The position numbers and the translations under genes were made by a program. DNA of 64,000 bases from Achromobacter mucicolens. GTDB taxonomy: Bacteria; Pseudomonadota; Gammaproteobacteria; Burkholderiales; Burkholderiaceae_B. Location: positions 1 through 64,000 of the forward strand of contig NZ_CADIJP010000001.1 in assembly GCF_902859725.1 (NCBI RefSeq), read 5' to 3'. Below, piece by piece: positions 51,403 through 60,622 of the stretch. The notes under the pieces were generated by a model, which did not search any database, had not been told where the DNA came from, and saw only the letters and a program-made list of their open reading frames with translations. The number at the start of each line of letters is the position of its first letter. The first letter of the stretch is position 1.

Positions 51403-51831
51403 CTAAGTCACCCTGACCTGTCGGCCTTGATGGTGAAAGAGCAGGCTTATCTCGACCTGCTCTTCCGCATTGTTCAGCGGCACCCGGCAGATCAGCCGAA
51501 AGCCCAGATTCAATGACGGATCGGACCCCGCCAATGGCCTGACGTCGACGACTTGAGCGCGCGGCTCGTAGGCGGCCACTGCGGCGTGGATGTCAAGGCA
51601 GACCTGTTGGCGCAGGTCCACGGCGCCCGTCGCCGCGTCGTTCAGATCGCGCAATCCCAAGCCAGGGCTGCTCTGCGAGCTGCCCTGGCGGGAATTGAGG
51701 ATCCATTCCAGTTGGCGCTTGATGGCGCGGATGCGCTCGGCCGCCATCTCCTGGCGGGTGCGGTTGCGCCGTGGCGGAAGGTCGGGATCAAGCCGTTCGA
51801 ACAGGCTGCCGCGCCCAGGGGACCGAGGCAT
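51403..51831 (-). CDS. tssE: T6SS baseplate protein TssE (gp25-like)
   Basis: A 142-residue gp25-like protein. LFERLDPDL near the start, then RAIKRQLEWILNSRQGS and GLGLRDLND. YEPRAQVVDVRP in the second half is the gp25 lysozyme-fold region, here structural. It begins the baseplate wedge and attaches sheath to baseplate. It lies 25 bases upstream of tssF and 14 bases after the tssC stop. Confidence 0.92.
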   Translation of the reverse strand: MPRSPGRGSLFERLDPDLPPRRNRTRQEMAAERIRAIKRQLEWILNSRQGSSQSSPGLGLRDLNDAATGAVDLRQQVCLDIHAAVAAYEPRAQVVDVRPLAGSDPSLNLGFRLICRVPLNNAEEQVEISLLFHHQGRQVRVT

Positions 51832-51845
51832 GGGTCAGCTCCCTG

Positions 51846-53330
51846 TCAATCCTTGTCCAAGCGGCCAACCAGCGACAGCTCGAAGCTGGCGCCCATGTAC
51901 TTGAAGTGCGGACGCACCGAAAGCGCGACCTGGTACCAGCCAGGATTGCCGTCGACGTCCTGCACAACGACCCGAGCCGCCCGCAGCGGACGGCGGCTGC
52001 GGACGTCGCTGGTTGGGCTTTCCTGGTCCGCGACATACTGGCGCAGCCAGTTGTTGAGTTCGCGCTCCAGGTCCTGGCGTTCCTTCCAGCTGCCGATCTG
52101 TTCGCGCTGCAGCACTTTGATATAGTGCGCCAGGCGGTTGATGATGAACATGTAGGGAAGTTGCGTTCCCAGCATGTAGTTGGTCTGCGCGGCCTGGCCT
52201 TCGGGTGTCTTCTGGAACACCTTGGGCTTTTGCACGGAGTTCGCCGAAAAGAATGCGGCGTTATCGCTGTCTTTGCGCATGGTCAGCGGAATGAAACCTT
52301 CGCTTGAAAGTTCGAACTCCTTGCGATCCGAGACCAGGACTTCGGTGGGAATCTTGGCCTGCAATTGTCCCAACGATTCGTACAGGTGCACGGGCAGATC
52401 TTCTACTGCGCCACCGGATTGAGGACCGATGATGTTCGGGCACCAGCGGAACTTCGCGAAGCTGTCCGTCACGCGGCTGCCCATCAGAAACGCCGTGTTG
52501 CCCCACAGGTAGTTGCGGTGGTCGCCGTCGATGGCTTCCTCATACGCAAAGCTGCGCACCGGGTTTTCGAGCGGATCGTACGGCTGGCGCAGCAGGTACC
52601 GGGGCATGGTCAGGCCCAGATAGCGCGAGTCTTCGGATTCACGCAAGCTACGCCACTTGGCGAAGCGCGGGCCTTCAAAGATGTCCTTGACCTCTTTCAG
52701 GTTGGGCAGCTCTTCGAAGGATTCCAGATTGAGCATTTCGGGCCCGGCAGCGCCCAGGAAAGGCGCATGCGCCATGGCGCCTACGGAGGCGAGGTAGCCC
52801 AACAGCTTGATGTCCGGCGCGGAAGGGCCGAAGTTGTAGTTGCCGATCATGCATCCGACCGGCTGTCCGCCGAACTGGCCGTAGCCGGCCGTGTATACGT
52901 GCTTGTACAAACCGCTGCGGGTAATGTCGGCAGCGCTATCGAAGTCTTCGAGCAGTTCGTCTTTCGTGACTGGCACGAACACAACTTGGATATTTTCTCG
53001 GAAGTCCGTGCGCTGGACGAAGTCGAAGAGGGCTCGCCAGATGGATTCGAGCTGTTGGAATTCGGGCTGATGCAGAATGGCATCCATCTGCTTGCTGAGC
53101 TTGCGATCAATGGCGGCAAGCATCTGGTCGACCAGATGCTTGTTGATCGGCTGTTCGCGAGACTCGGACTTGAGCATTTCGGACACGAAGGCTGCGACTC
53201 CGCGCTCGGCGACTGCATAACCTTCCTGGCTGGGCTCGATACGGGTCTGGGCCATGATCTGGGCCAGCAATCCGCCAGGGGGCAGGCTGTCGGCGTGTTC
53301 CTGGAACTCGGCAGTTTTGGCTTTGGTCAT
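51846..53330 (-). CDS. tssC: T6SS sheath protein TssC (VipB)
   Basis: A 494-residue sheath large subunit. LESIWRALFDFVQRTDFREN, VGCMIGNYNFGPSAPDIKLL and GNTAFLMGSRVTDSFAKFRW are hallmark segments; the C-terminal FKYMGASFELSLVGRLDKD is characteristic. With TssB it forms the contractile sheath disassembled by ClpV. It follows tssB by 50 bases. Confidence 0.96.
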   Translation of the reverse strand: MTKAKTAEFQEHADSLPPGGLLAQIMAQTRIEPSQEGYAVAERGVAAFVSEMLKSESREQPINKHLVDQMLAAIDRKLSKQMDAILHQPEFQQLESIWRALFDFVQRTDFRENIQVVFVPVTKDELLEDFDSAADITRSGLYKHVYTAGYGQFGGQPVGCMIGNYNFGPSAPDIKLLGYLASVGAMAHAPFLGAAGPEMLNLESFEELPNLKEVKDIFEGPRFAKWRSLRESEDSRYLGLTMPRYLLRQPYDPLENPVRSFAYEEAIDGDHRNYLWGNTAFLMGSRVTDSFAKFRWCPNIIGPQSGGAVEDLPVHLYESLGQLQAKIPTEVLVSDRKEFELSSEGFIPLTMRKDSDNAAFFSANSVQKPKVFQKTPEGQAAQTNYMLGTQLPYMFIINRLAHYIKVLQREQIGSWKERQDLERELNNWLRQYVADQESPTSDVRSRRPLRAARVVVQDVDGNPGWYQVALSVRPHFKYMGASFELSLVGRLDKD

Positions 53331-53380
53331 CGGTGCGTCCTTGAGAACCTATCAGAGTGGGTTTGAGACGGAGCCCGGCA

Positions 53381-53887
53381 TCACGCCTGAGGCGTCGCCA
53401 GGAGTTGGTCGAGTTCCTGCGCCAGTTTTCCGCGCGCGCTGTCGTCACCCAGCAGGGTCTGGATCTGCTTGCGGAACGCGGGGATGTTGCCCATGGGTCC
53501 CTTGAGCGCAACGAGCGCTTCGCGCAGTTCCAGCAGGCTCTTCAACTCGGGAACCTGGCGGGCGATGGCGTCGGGACTGAAGTCCTTGATGCTCTGGAAT
53601 TGGAGGTTGACGCTGAGGGTGTCGTTCTCGCTGCCTTCTTCGAGCGTGGCCGGGACGTCCACTTTCAAGTTCAGACCGGCTTCGGCCATGACTTCGTTGA
53701 AGGTGTCTTTATTGATTTGAATGGCGGGGCGGTCTTCCAGCGGCGTTTCGTCGCCGTGGCCCCTGAAGTCGCCGAGCACCATCACTTTCAGTGGCAGTTC
53801 TATTTCCTGCTGCTCATCGCCCGTCGCGGGGATGTAGCGGATGTTGATCCGCTCTTTCGGTGCAACTGAACCAACTTTCGACGCCAT
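53381..53887 (-). CDS. tssB: T6SS sheath protein TssB (VipA)
   Basis: A 168-residue sheath small subunit. INIRYIPATGDEQQEIELPL and KVMVLGDFRGHGDETPLEDR (at about 14-52) are diagnostic, with LQFQSIKDFSPDAIARQVPE in the middle. It is the first gene of the leftward T6SS operon. GGAG precedes the ATG. Confidence 0.95.
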   Translation of the reverse strand: MASKVGSVAPKERINIRYIPATGDEQQEIELPLKVMVLGDFRGHGDETPLEDRPAIQINKDTFNEVMAEAGLNLKVDVPATLEEGSENDTLSVNLQFQSIKDFSPDAIARQVPELKSLLELREALVALKGPMGNIPAFRKQIQTLLGDDSARGKLAQELDQLLATPQA

Positions 53888-54361
53888 GGGTAACTCCTTT
53901 CAAATATTCGAGCCGTTTATTCGTCCGCTCCGGAAGGCATGGAAGTCCGCGTTGGTAGACGCCGGAATATCAGGTCTTCTGGCTGGGTGTCGCAAAACCC
54001 GGTGCCGCCAGCGACACACAGGATGAAGTCAAAAATGAGCTGTGCATTTTGCGGTGCGATCGGAAACGTTGGACATATAAAAAGTTCGAAAAATAAGAGG
54101 GATTAATCCGACTCTTATCAAAAATATGATTTGTGATAAGAAATAAAGGACGTTCGCCGAATATTCGAATTAGTCCGATTGATAGTTCCGACTGGCCGTG
54201 TTTTCTTAATGCGCTTGTCTTTTACAGACTTGGCGCGTGAACAATAAATGCAGGGTTCGGCATTCAAAGTGAATGCCCTGGATGGCAGCCATATTCCATG
54301 CGTCTGCATGCCCCGCAAAACCAAATGGTGAAAACTCCCATGGCCACGAGGAAATTCCGGC
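53888..54361. promoter_or_regulatory. Divergent control region of the T6SS locus (tssB / clpV)
   Basis: A 474-base gene-free region, distinctly AT-rich from about 54060 to 54200. It holds two overlapping inverted repeats (listed separately) and a perfect CGAATATTCG palindrome at 54158-54167. It must contain the promoters for both T6SS arms. A GGCACC-N5-TTGC sequence reading toward tssB (54006 to 53992) resembles a sigma-54 -24/-12 site, but its spacing is one base too long. Confidence 0.55.
54093..54140. promoter_or_regulatory. Two overlapping, mutually exclusive hairpins upstream of clpV
   Basis: ATAAGAG (54093-54099) pairs with CTCTTAT (54112-54118). CTTATCA (54114-54120) pairs with TGATAAG (54134-54140). 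The shared bases 54114-54118 allow only one stem at a time. As DNA they are nested dyads about 220-270 bases before clpV. Confidence 0.5.
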
Positions 54362-56938
54362 ATGATCTCCATTGATCTGGCTGCTTTGCTTGACAGGTTG
54401 CACGCCGTCGGGCGGCACGCACTTGAGGAAGCCGGCAGTCTGTGCATTCGACAGCACGGGGCAGAGGTCACGGTTGCCCATTTGCTGTACAAGTTTCTGG
54501 ATCAACCGAAGTGCGACGTTCGCTGCGTTCTGGCGAACACGGACGTCGACCTGGATGCGCTGCGCGAGGCGCTTGCCAGCACATTTCCCAAACCCGATAG
54601 CGGGCACGGCCACGCCTACCCTTCGTTCTCGCCATTGCTGCTGGAGTTGATGCACGACGCCTGGCTGCTGAGCTCACTGGAATTGGCACAAGCCGAAATC
54701 CGCACCGGAGCGCTCCTTCTGGCGGCATTGCTCAGCCCTGCTCGTTACCTGCCTTATCCGTCGATGCGGCTGTTCGAGGGTATTAATCGGGAGACACTGC
54801 GCAAGCGTTTCACCGTATTGCTGGCCGACTCTTCGGAAGCGCCCCAGCAAGCGGATTCGACACCTAATAAATCGGCGCCGGCTGGAGCTGACAGTGCGTT
54901 GAGCAAGTACGGACACGATTTCACCGCCCAGGCGCGTGCGGGCAACATCGATCCCGTGCTGTGCCGGGATGCCGAAATCGACCTGATGATCGACATCCTG
55001 TCGCGCCGGCGCAAAAACAATCCAATCGTGGTCGGCGAAGCGGGGGTCGGAAAGAGCGCCGTTGTAGAAGGGCTGGCCCAACGGATCGTCGAGCAGCGTG
55101 TGCCCGCACCGCTGCGCGACGTGACGTTGTGGGGACTGGATCTGGGCGCCCTGCAAGCGGGGGCCTCGGTCAAAGGCGAGTTCGAAAGACGCCTGAAGGC
55201 GGTCATCGACGAGGTCAAGAACGCGGCGCGGCCGATCATCCTGTTCATCGACGAGGCTCACACGCTGATCGGAGCCGGCAATGCAGCTGGCGGCAGCGAT
55301 GCGGCGAACTTGTTGAAACCCGCACTGGCGCGCGGCGAACTGCGCACGATCGCCGCCACGACCTGGTCCGAATACAAGAAGTACTTCGAGAAGGATCCGG
55401 CGCTGACGCGGCGGTTTCAATTGGTGCAGCTGGCTGCGCCCAGCGTGGAGCAGGCCATACACATTCTGCGCGGCCTGCGTGGCGTCTATGAAGACGCCCA
55501 TCAGGTAACCATTTCCGACGATGCCCTGAAGGCTGCCGCTGTCCTGTCTTCACGGTATCTCTCGGGCCGCGAATTGCCGGACAAGGCCATCGATGTCCTG
55601 GATACGGCTTGCGCCCGGGTCGCGACCGCGTTGGCCGAGCCGCCGCGACGTATCGCCAGGTTGGAAAACGAGCTGAGGCAGGTGGATGCCGAGGCCGACC
55701 TGCTGTGGCGCGATGCGCGTGCCGGACGAAAGCCCGACACCGGCAGGCTGGCGGCGCTGGACGTGACGCGGCAACAGATTCGCGATTCCATCGAGCAGTT
55801 GCAGGCCGCCTGGCGCGAGCAAAAGGTGTTGATCGACCAGATCGTCGCGCTCCGTGCGGGTGACTCGCAGGAAGACACCGTATCGCGCCTGGAAGCGATG
55901 GTCGAACAACTGGCCGCGCTGCAGCGCGACAAAGCGCTGCTGCATGCGGATGTCGGCCCCGAGCAGATTGCACAGGTCATCGCGGACTGGACAGGCATTC
56001 CAGCCGCCACCATCAATAGCGATCAGTTCCAGCGGCTGCAAAAGTTGCCCGACACGCTGCGTGAGCGTGTCAAGGGGCAGAACGCCTCCCTGGACGTCTT
56101 GCACCGGCGTCTGATGACGGCAATGGCGGATCTGCGGCGGCCCGGAACGCCGATGGGGGCCTTTCTGCTGGTCGGTCCGAGCGGGGTGGGGAAAACAGAG
56201 ACAGCTTTGGCCCTCGCAGACGCGCTCTTTGGTGGCGAACAGTTTGTGACCACCATCAATATGTCTGAGTATCAGGAGAAGCACACCGTATCCCGCTTGT
56301 TGGGCGCTCCGCCCGGGTACGTCGGTTATGGAGAAGGCGGCGTATTGACCGAGGCCATCCGTAAGCGGCCTTACTCTGTGGTCCTGCTGGACGAAGTTGA
56401 AAAGGCGCACCCCGAGGTGCTCAATATCTTCTACCAGGCTTTCGACAAAGGCGAGCTTGCCGATGGCGAGGGCCGGCGCATCGACTGTCAAAACGTGCTG
56501 TTCTTCCTTACCTCGAACTTGGGGTTCGATCACGACGGCGGTTCGCTTTCCGATGTCGGAAGCGATGCGTTGCGGGCACACCTCACGAAATTCTTCAAAC
56601 CCGCGTTGCTGGCGCGCATGCAGGTGGTCAAGTATTCGTATCTGGACGAGGAAACCCTTGGCGAGATCGTCGAGAGCCGCCTGGAGCGTCTTGAAAGCCA
56701 GTTCAACGACCGCTATCAGGCGCAACTGACGATAGACGCCGCCGCGCGGGATGAATTGCGGGCGCGATGCCTTCGTCACCAGAACGGCGCGCGGTTGCTG
56801 GATGCCAGCATCGATGGCGACATGTTGCCGCCGCTGTCGCTGGCTGTATTGAAACATCTTGCAGGCGGGCAGCGTTTCCGGCAGGCCACGGTCAGCTGGG
56901 ACGGCGCTGTTTTTCACGCAGACCTGGAGTCAGCGTAA
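54362..56938 (+). CDS. clpV: T6SS sheath-recycling ATPase ClpV (TssH)
   Basis: An 858-residue AAA+ unfoldase. N-domain 1-155, first AAA module with Walker A GEAGVGKS (225-232) and Walker B ILFIDEAHTLIG, a coiled-coil middle domain at about 410-530, second AAA module with GPSGVGKT near 605 and VVLLDEVEKAHPEV. It extracts TssC from contracted sheaths. It starts the rightward arm, and its stop overlaps the activator start (TAATG). Confidence 0.95.
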   Translation: MISIDLAALLDRLHAVGRHALEEAGSLCIRQHGAEVTVAHLLYKFLDQPKCDVRCVLANTDVDLDALREALASTFPKPDSGHGHAYPSFSPLLLELMHDAWLLSSLELAQAEIRTGALLLAALLSPARYLPYPSMRLFEGINRETLRKRFTVLLADSSEAPQQADSTPNKSAPAGADSALSKYGHDFTAQARAGNIDPVLCRDAEIDLMIDILSRRRKNNPIVVGEAGVGKSAVVEGLAQRIVEQRVPAPLRDVTLWGLDLGALQAGASVKGEFERRLKAVIDEVKNAARPIILFIDEAHTLIGAGNAAGGSDAANLLKPALARGELRTIAATTWSEYKKYFEKDPALTRRFQLVQLAAPSVEQAIHILRGLRGVYEDAHQVTISDDALKAAAVLSSRYLSGRELPDKAIDVLDTACARVATALAEPPRRIARLENELRQVDAEADLLWRDARAGRKPDTGRLAALDVTRQQIRDSIEQLQAAWREQKVLIDQIVALRAGDSQEDTVSRLEAMVEQLAALQRDKALLHADVGPEQIAQVIADWTGIPAATINSDQFQRLQKLPDTLRERVKGQNASLDVLHRRLMTAMADLRRPGTPMGAFLLVGPSGVGKTETALALADALFGGEQFVTTINMSEYQEKHTVSRLLGAPPGYVGYGEGGVLTEAIRKRPYSVVLLDEVEKAHPEVLNIFYQAFDKGELADGEGRRIDCQNVLFFLTSNLGFDHDGGSLSDVGSDALRAHLTKFFKPALLARMQVVKYSYLDEETLGEIVESRLERLESQFNDRYQAQLTIDAAARDELRARCLRHQNGARLLDASIDGDMLPPLSLAVLKHLAGGQRFRQATVSWDGAVFHADLESA

Positions 56939-58500
56939 TGTCCTTGAGTGCCCAAGGCGCCGCCGCGCTCGCACGGACATTGGTGCAGGCCAGTGGCGTT
57001 GCGTCGCTGGCCGACCGGTTCTTCTCAGGCGTTTGCTCCACGCCAGGCATACGTTACGGGGTTTGCTATTGGCCGGAGACGGCGGGAGACAGTATCCGGC
57101 CAATTGCCAGCCATGGCGTGGCGCTCGATATGCTGCCGGCCTATCCCTTGCAGGACCTGGACAATCCCATCGTTTACTGTCTGACGACCGGTCATACGCG
57201 TCATGTCGCGCGCGTTGATAGCTTGTGTGGCGTCGAAGGCGGGTACGAGGAGCTTCGCGAAAAGCTGGCGGCCGCTGATGCGTGGCTGTTCGTGCCGCTT
57301 CTGGACGCGCGCCGCAAGGCCGATGCCGTGCTGCTTCTGGCCGGCGCGGCGCCCGCACTGCACGCATGGACTGCAGACCCGGCATGGCAAGAGTTGTGCA
57401 GGTTGTTTGACGCGGTGCTGACTGGCCTGCGCGATCGCTTGGGCTTGGACGAGCGGGTGCAGACCCGTCAGGGCATGCTGGCGCAGCAGTCAGAGACGCG
57501 AGGACGCCGCCGCCTACTGTCTGCCGGCTTCATCGGCGCCGGGCCCGCCGCACGGCGACTGCGCGAAGACATGCTGCGTTTCGCCGACTCTTCCTTGTCG
57601 CTGCTTGTCACAGGCGAGACGGGCGCCGGCAAGGACCACGCTGCATGGCTGATACATCAAGCCTCCGCGCGCAAGGGAAAGTTTGTGCCGGTCAATTGCG
57701 CGGCCATTCCCAAGGATCTCATCGAGGCCGAACTATTTGGCGCTGTCCGCGGCGCCTACACCGGCGCGACTCAGGCTCGGACAGGCCTGGTCGCCGAAGC
57801 CGATGGAGGCACGCTGTTTCTGGACGAAATCGGCGATATGCCCTTAAGTCTGCAGGGGACTCTGCTGCGCCTGCTCAATGAAAAAAAATACCGGCCAGTG
57901 GGCGCGACACGAGAGCTTCCTTCCGATTTTCGGCTGATCTGCGCAACCCATCGCGCCTTGGCGGATCTGGTGCGGGATGGCCAGTTCCGCGAAGACCTGT
58001 ACTTCCGCATTCGCCAGCTGACGCTGCACATTCCCCCCTTACGCGAGCGCCTCGAAGACATCCCGGCGCTGGTGGCCAACATTCTGCTTGAGCACAACCG
58101 GTCCTTTCCCGGGCGGGTTGCCGGAATTTCCGACAACGCGATGGCGCAGCTCCAGCGCCATCGTTTCCCGGGCAACGTAAGGGAGCTGCGCAGTTTGGTG
58201 CTGGCAGCGGCAGAGCGCACACCTGCGGGCAAGCGTATCCAGACCAACCGGCTGGTTGAGCTGACGCGCGGCGTGGACGCGCCGGAGAACGATGAGACGG
58301 GAGACGCCATCCTGCAGCGTTTATGGCACACCGACAACCTTCCCGAAGCGCTGGCCGCGTTCGAGCGCTTGTTATTGGAAGACCGTCTACGCCAGGCCGC
58401 AGGGTCGCGCCGTGTGGCCGCGCAGAGTTTGGGCATTCCCAAACGCACCTTGGCGCGCAAGTGCCTGGATCTGAATCTGACTGGAGAGGAAGCAATATGA
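56938..58500 (+). CDS. vasH: Sigma-54-dependent T6SS activator (VasH-like)
   Basis: A 520-residue enhancer-binding protein. A GAF-like sensory domain spans about 20-190 (GVCYWPETAGDSIRPIASHG). The AAA+ domain has Walker A GETGAGKD near 226-233, the sigma-54 contact loop as GAYTGA near 271-276 (canonical GAFTGA with Tyr for Phe), Walker B ADGGTLFLDEIGDMP and the Arg-finger region LREDLYFRI-like. A Fis-type HTH lies near 485-515 (RRVAAQSLGIPKRTLARKCL). It probably activates T6SS genes with RpoN. The ATG shares a base with the clpV stop. Confidence 0.9.
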   Translation: MSLSAQGAAALARTLVQASGVASLADRFFSGVCSTPGIRYGVCYWPETAGDSIRPIASHGVALDMLPAYPLQDLDNPIVYCLTTGHTRHVARVDSLCGVEGGYEELREKLAAADAWLFVPLLDARRKADAVLLLAGAAPALHAWTADPAWQELCRLFDAVLTGLRDRLGLDERVQTRQGMLAQQSETRGRRRLLSAGFIGAGPAARRLREDMLRFADSSLSLLVTGETGAGKDHAAWLIHQASARKGKFVPVNCAAIPKDLIEAELFGAVRGAYTGATQARTGLVAEADGGTLFLDEIGDMPLSLQGTLLRLLNEKKYRPVGATRELPSDFRLICATHRALADLVRDGQFREDLYFRIRQLTLHIPPLRERLEDIPALVANILLEHNRSFPGRVAGISDNAMAQLQRHRFPGNVRELRSLVLAAAERTPAGKRIQTNRLVELTRGVDAPENDETGDAILQRLWHTDNLPEALAAFERLLLEDRLRQAAGSRRVAAQSLGIPKRTLARKCLDLNLTGEEAI

Positions 58501-59177
58501 AGCGATTTCGGGCGTTGCTGCTTGCTGCCACGGTGCTGGCGGGCTGCGCTGCGGCATCGGGCGCGATGGCGTCGGGCCGTGACTGCAAGACCATCGTGTC
58601 GGCGATCGAGCGGCTTGCCTGTTTCGACGCGCAAGCGGGTACCCCCCCTGCGGCCGCTGCGGGCACCGAATCACCCGTGATCGCGCTGCCCGAGTTGGTA
58701 CGCGTGCCGGACATCGTGGCGCTGGTGCAGCGCAACGAGTCACGCCGCAAGGCAGATCAGTTCGGCATGTTGCTGTTGCGCTTGGACGATGCGATACCCG
58801 GCCAGCACAAGGTCGTGATCTCCGCGCCTGCCCGGGAGGCAAGCGCGCCGCCGCCACTGCTGGCGATAAGTTGCCTGCAAAACATCTCGCGCCTGCAACT
58901 CATCACGGCGCAACCCCTCGAGGTAAGCCGCGTGCACATCCGCCTGCTGCTTGATGGCAGGCAAATAACAGCGAGCCGGCCCTGGCTGGTCGTGGACGAT
59001 GGCACGGTGACCGACGCCGGCCGCGGGCTGGTCGCCATAGAGCAGCTTCGCTATCTGACGCGGCCGGCTCAGCTGGTGCAATTAAAGAGCGACCACGCCA
59101 TGTTTGACGGGCTCACGTTCGATGCGGCAGCGCTCCATGAATTGATGGCGCAACAACGCGAGGCTTGTCATTGGTGA
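58497..59177 (+). CDS. tagO: T6SS-associated protein TagO/VasI
   Basis: A 226-residue exported protein of the VasI/TagO family. The N-terminus is a signal segment (FRALLLAATVLAGCAAA) that contains a possible lipobox LAGC. Right after it comes CKTIVSAIERLACFD, the conserved Cys-containing start of the mature domain. Later segments are LQLITAQPLEVSRVHIRLLL and AMFDGLTFDAAALHELM. In V. cholerae VasI is needed for T6SS activity, but its exact role is unclear. The ATG overlaps the activator stop (ATGA). Confidence 0.82.
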   Translation: MKRFRALLLAATVLAGCAAASGAMASGRDCKTIVSAIERLACFDAQAGTPPAAAAGTESPVIALPELVRVPDIVALVQRNESRRKADQFGMLLLRLDDAIPGQHKVVISAPAREASAPPPLLAISCLQNISRLQLITAQPLEVSRVHIRLLLDGRQITASRPWLVVDDGTVTDAGRGLVAIEQLRYLTRPAQLVQLKSDHAMFDGLTFDAAALHELMAQQREACHW

Positions 59178-60622
59178 GCACATTTCCCCCGCTGGATCTC
59201 GACAGCATTCTTTCGCCCATATCGCCCGATCGGCCGGCCGGAGATTTCGACGAGGAAGACAACGCCTTCCAGGGCATCGAAACCGAAATGATGAAGCTCG
59301 GTGGATTGCAAGAGGCGTCCATCGATTGGGGCTATGTGGATTGCGCTTCGCGTCAGTACCTGCAATCGCAGTGCAAGCATTTGCGCGTTGCTGCGCAATT
59401 GTCAACCGCCCGCATGCGCGCAGGCGGTTGGCGCGGCTGGGCCGAGGCGGCCGGCGTATTGGCCGGCATAAGCTGTCAGTACTGGACCGAAAGCCACCCA
59501 AAACCTGGCGCTGCTGGCTTGCTGGCCAAGCGGCGCCTGATGTCCCAGCAGCTTGAGCGTCTGGCCGAGGCGCTGACCAGGTTGGACGGCGCCGGATACG
59601 CTGACGAATACTACAAAGCCGCTCAGCAGGCGTTGGACAAGCTGCAGGGCTGCGCGAGCGAAACGAAGCTGGACATGCCGGCGCTAACGCGACTGGAAGC
59701 GCAGCTAAGGTTGAAGTCCGAAGCGACTCGCGCGCCTGAACTCGCCGAGGCGCACCACGAACTTTCATCGCAGACGTCTGGAATCACCGAGGCGTTCTTC
59801 ACGCCTGTCGCGGTGGGATCAGGCAACGAGCGCGAAACGCGGCGCTCGCTGCTGGCCATCGCCGACCTCATCAACCACCAGGATGCCTATGACCCCACGG
59901 GTTATCTGCTGCGCCGCTTTGCCCTTTGGGCGCACCTGAGCATTGCGCCGTCGACCCGCAAGGATACGCTTCGGACCGAGCTGATGGCCGTTCCCGCCGA
60001 GACCGCTGAGGCCTATTGGGATGCGCTGAGAGCGAATGCGGTCGATCCGGCCCTGCTTCAACGGGTCGAGAAAAGCATCACCTCGTCACCGTATTGGCTG
60101 CGCGGCAGCTATCTGGCGGCCGGCATCGCACGGCGACTGGAAATGCAGAACGTCGCCGAAGCCATACGGCAGGCCACTGAGCGCTTTGTCGCAAAACTGC
60201 CAGCGCTTGTGAAATTGCAGTTCGCCGATGGCCGGGCCTTCGTCGATGGCGAGACGCAGGCCTGGATCAGCGGCGCTGATGACGCTAGCACCAAGCTAGG
60301 CGCGGGACATGAGTATCCCGTGCTGCGTGACGAGTTGCGCGAGGCGCTGGAAGCGACGGGCGTGGAATCGATGCTCAGGCGTCTGGACACTCTTCAGAAG
60401 GCATCTGCCGATCCGCGGCATGGTTGCCATGTCATCGCGATCGCCGCCGAATTGCTCGGCGCCCGCGGTCTGGCGTGGCTGGCAGATGGGCTTTACGCGC
60501 GGGCACATCAGATCATGCAAGGCGCGACCGCAGCGCAGTGGGAGCCGAGTTTGTTCAGCCTGCTGGAGCGGCATCTGCACACCGAAATCGAATGCAAGAA
60601 AATGGAGCAACCTCATGTTTAA
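59174..60622 (+). CDS. tssA: T6SS cap/baseplate protein TssA
   Basis: A 482-residue protein. The N-terminal ImpA domain spans about 1-140 (ILSPISPDRPAGDFDEEDNA; WGYVDCASRQYLQSQCKHLR). A helical extension and C-terminal domain (PYWLRGSYLAAGIARRLEM; EWEPSLFSLLERHLHTE-like end) indicate a long TssA class. TssA nucleates and caps tail polymerisation. I chose GTG at 59174, which overlaps the tagO stop (GTGA); TTG codons at 59165 and 59171 are alternatives. Confidence 0.88.
   Translation: MSTFPPLDLDSILSPISPDRPAGDFDEEDNAFQGIETEMMKLGGLQEASIDWGYVDCASRQYLQSQCKHLRVAAQLSTARMRAGGWRGWAEAAGVLAGISCQYWTESHPKPGAAGLLAKRRLMSQQLERLAEALTRLDGAGYADEYYKAAQQALDKLQGCASETKLDMPALTRLEAQLRLKSEATRAPELAEAHHELSSQTSGITEAFFTPVAVGSGNERETRRSLLAIADLINHQDAYDPTGYLLRRFALWAHLSIAPSTRKDTLRTELMAVPAETAEAYWDALRANAVDPALLQRVEKSITSSPYWLRGSYLAAGIARRLEMQNVAEAIRQATERFVAKLPALVKLQFADGRAFVDGETQAWISGADDASTKLGAGHEYPVLRDELREALEATGVESMLRRLDTLQKASADPRHGCHVIAIAAELLGARGLAWLADGLYARAHQIMQGATAAQWEPSLFSLLERHLHTEIECKKMEQPHV

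Noticed and set aside
53992-54006. GGCACC-N5-TTGC sequence as a sigma-54 promoter for tssB
   Set aside because: The GG-to-GC spacing is 11 instead of 10 bases; sigma-54 promoters tolerate such a shift poorly, so it is noted only as a weak resemblance.
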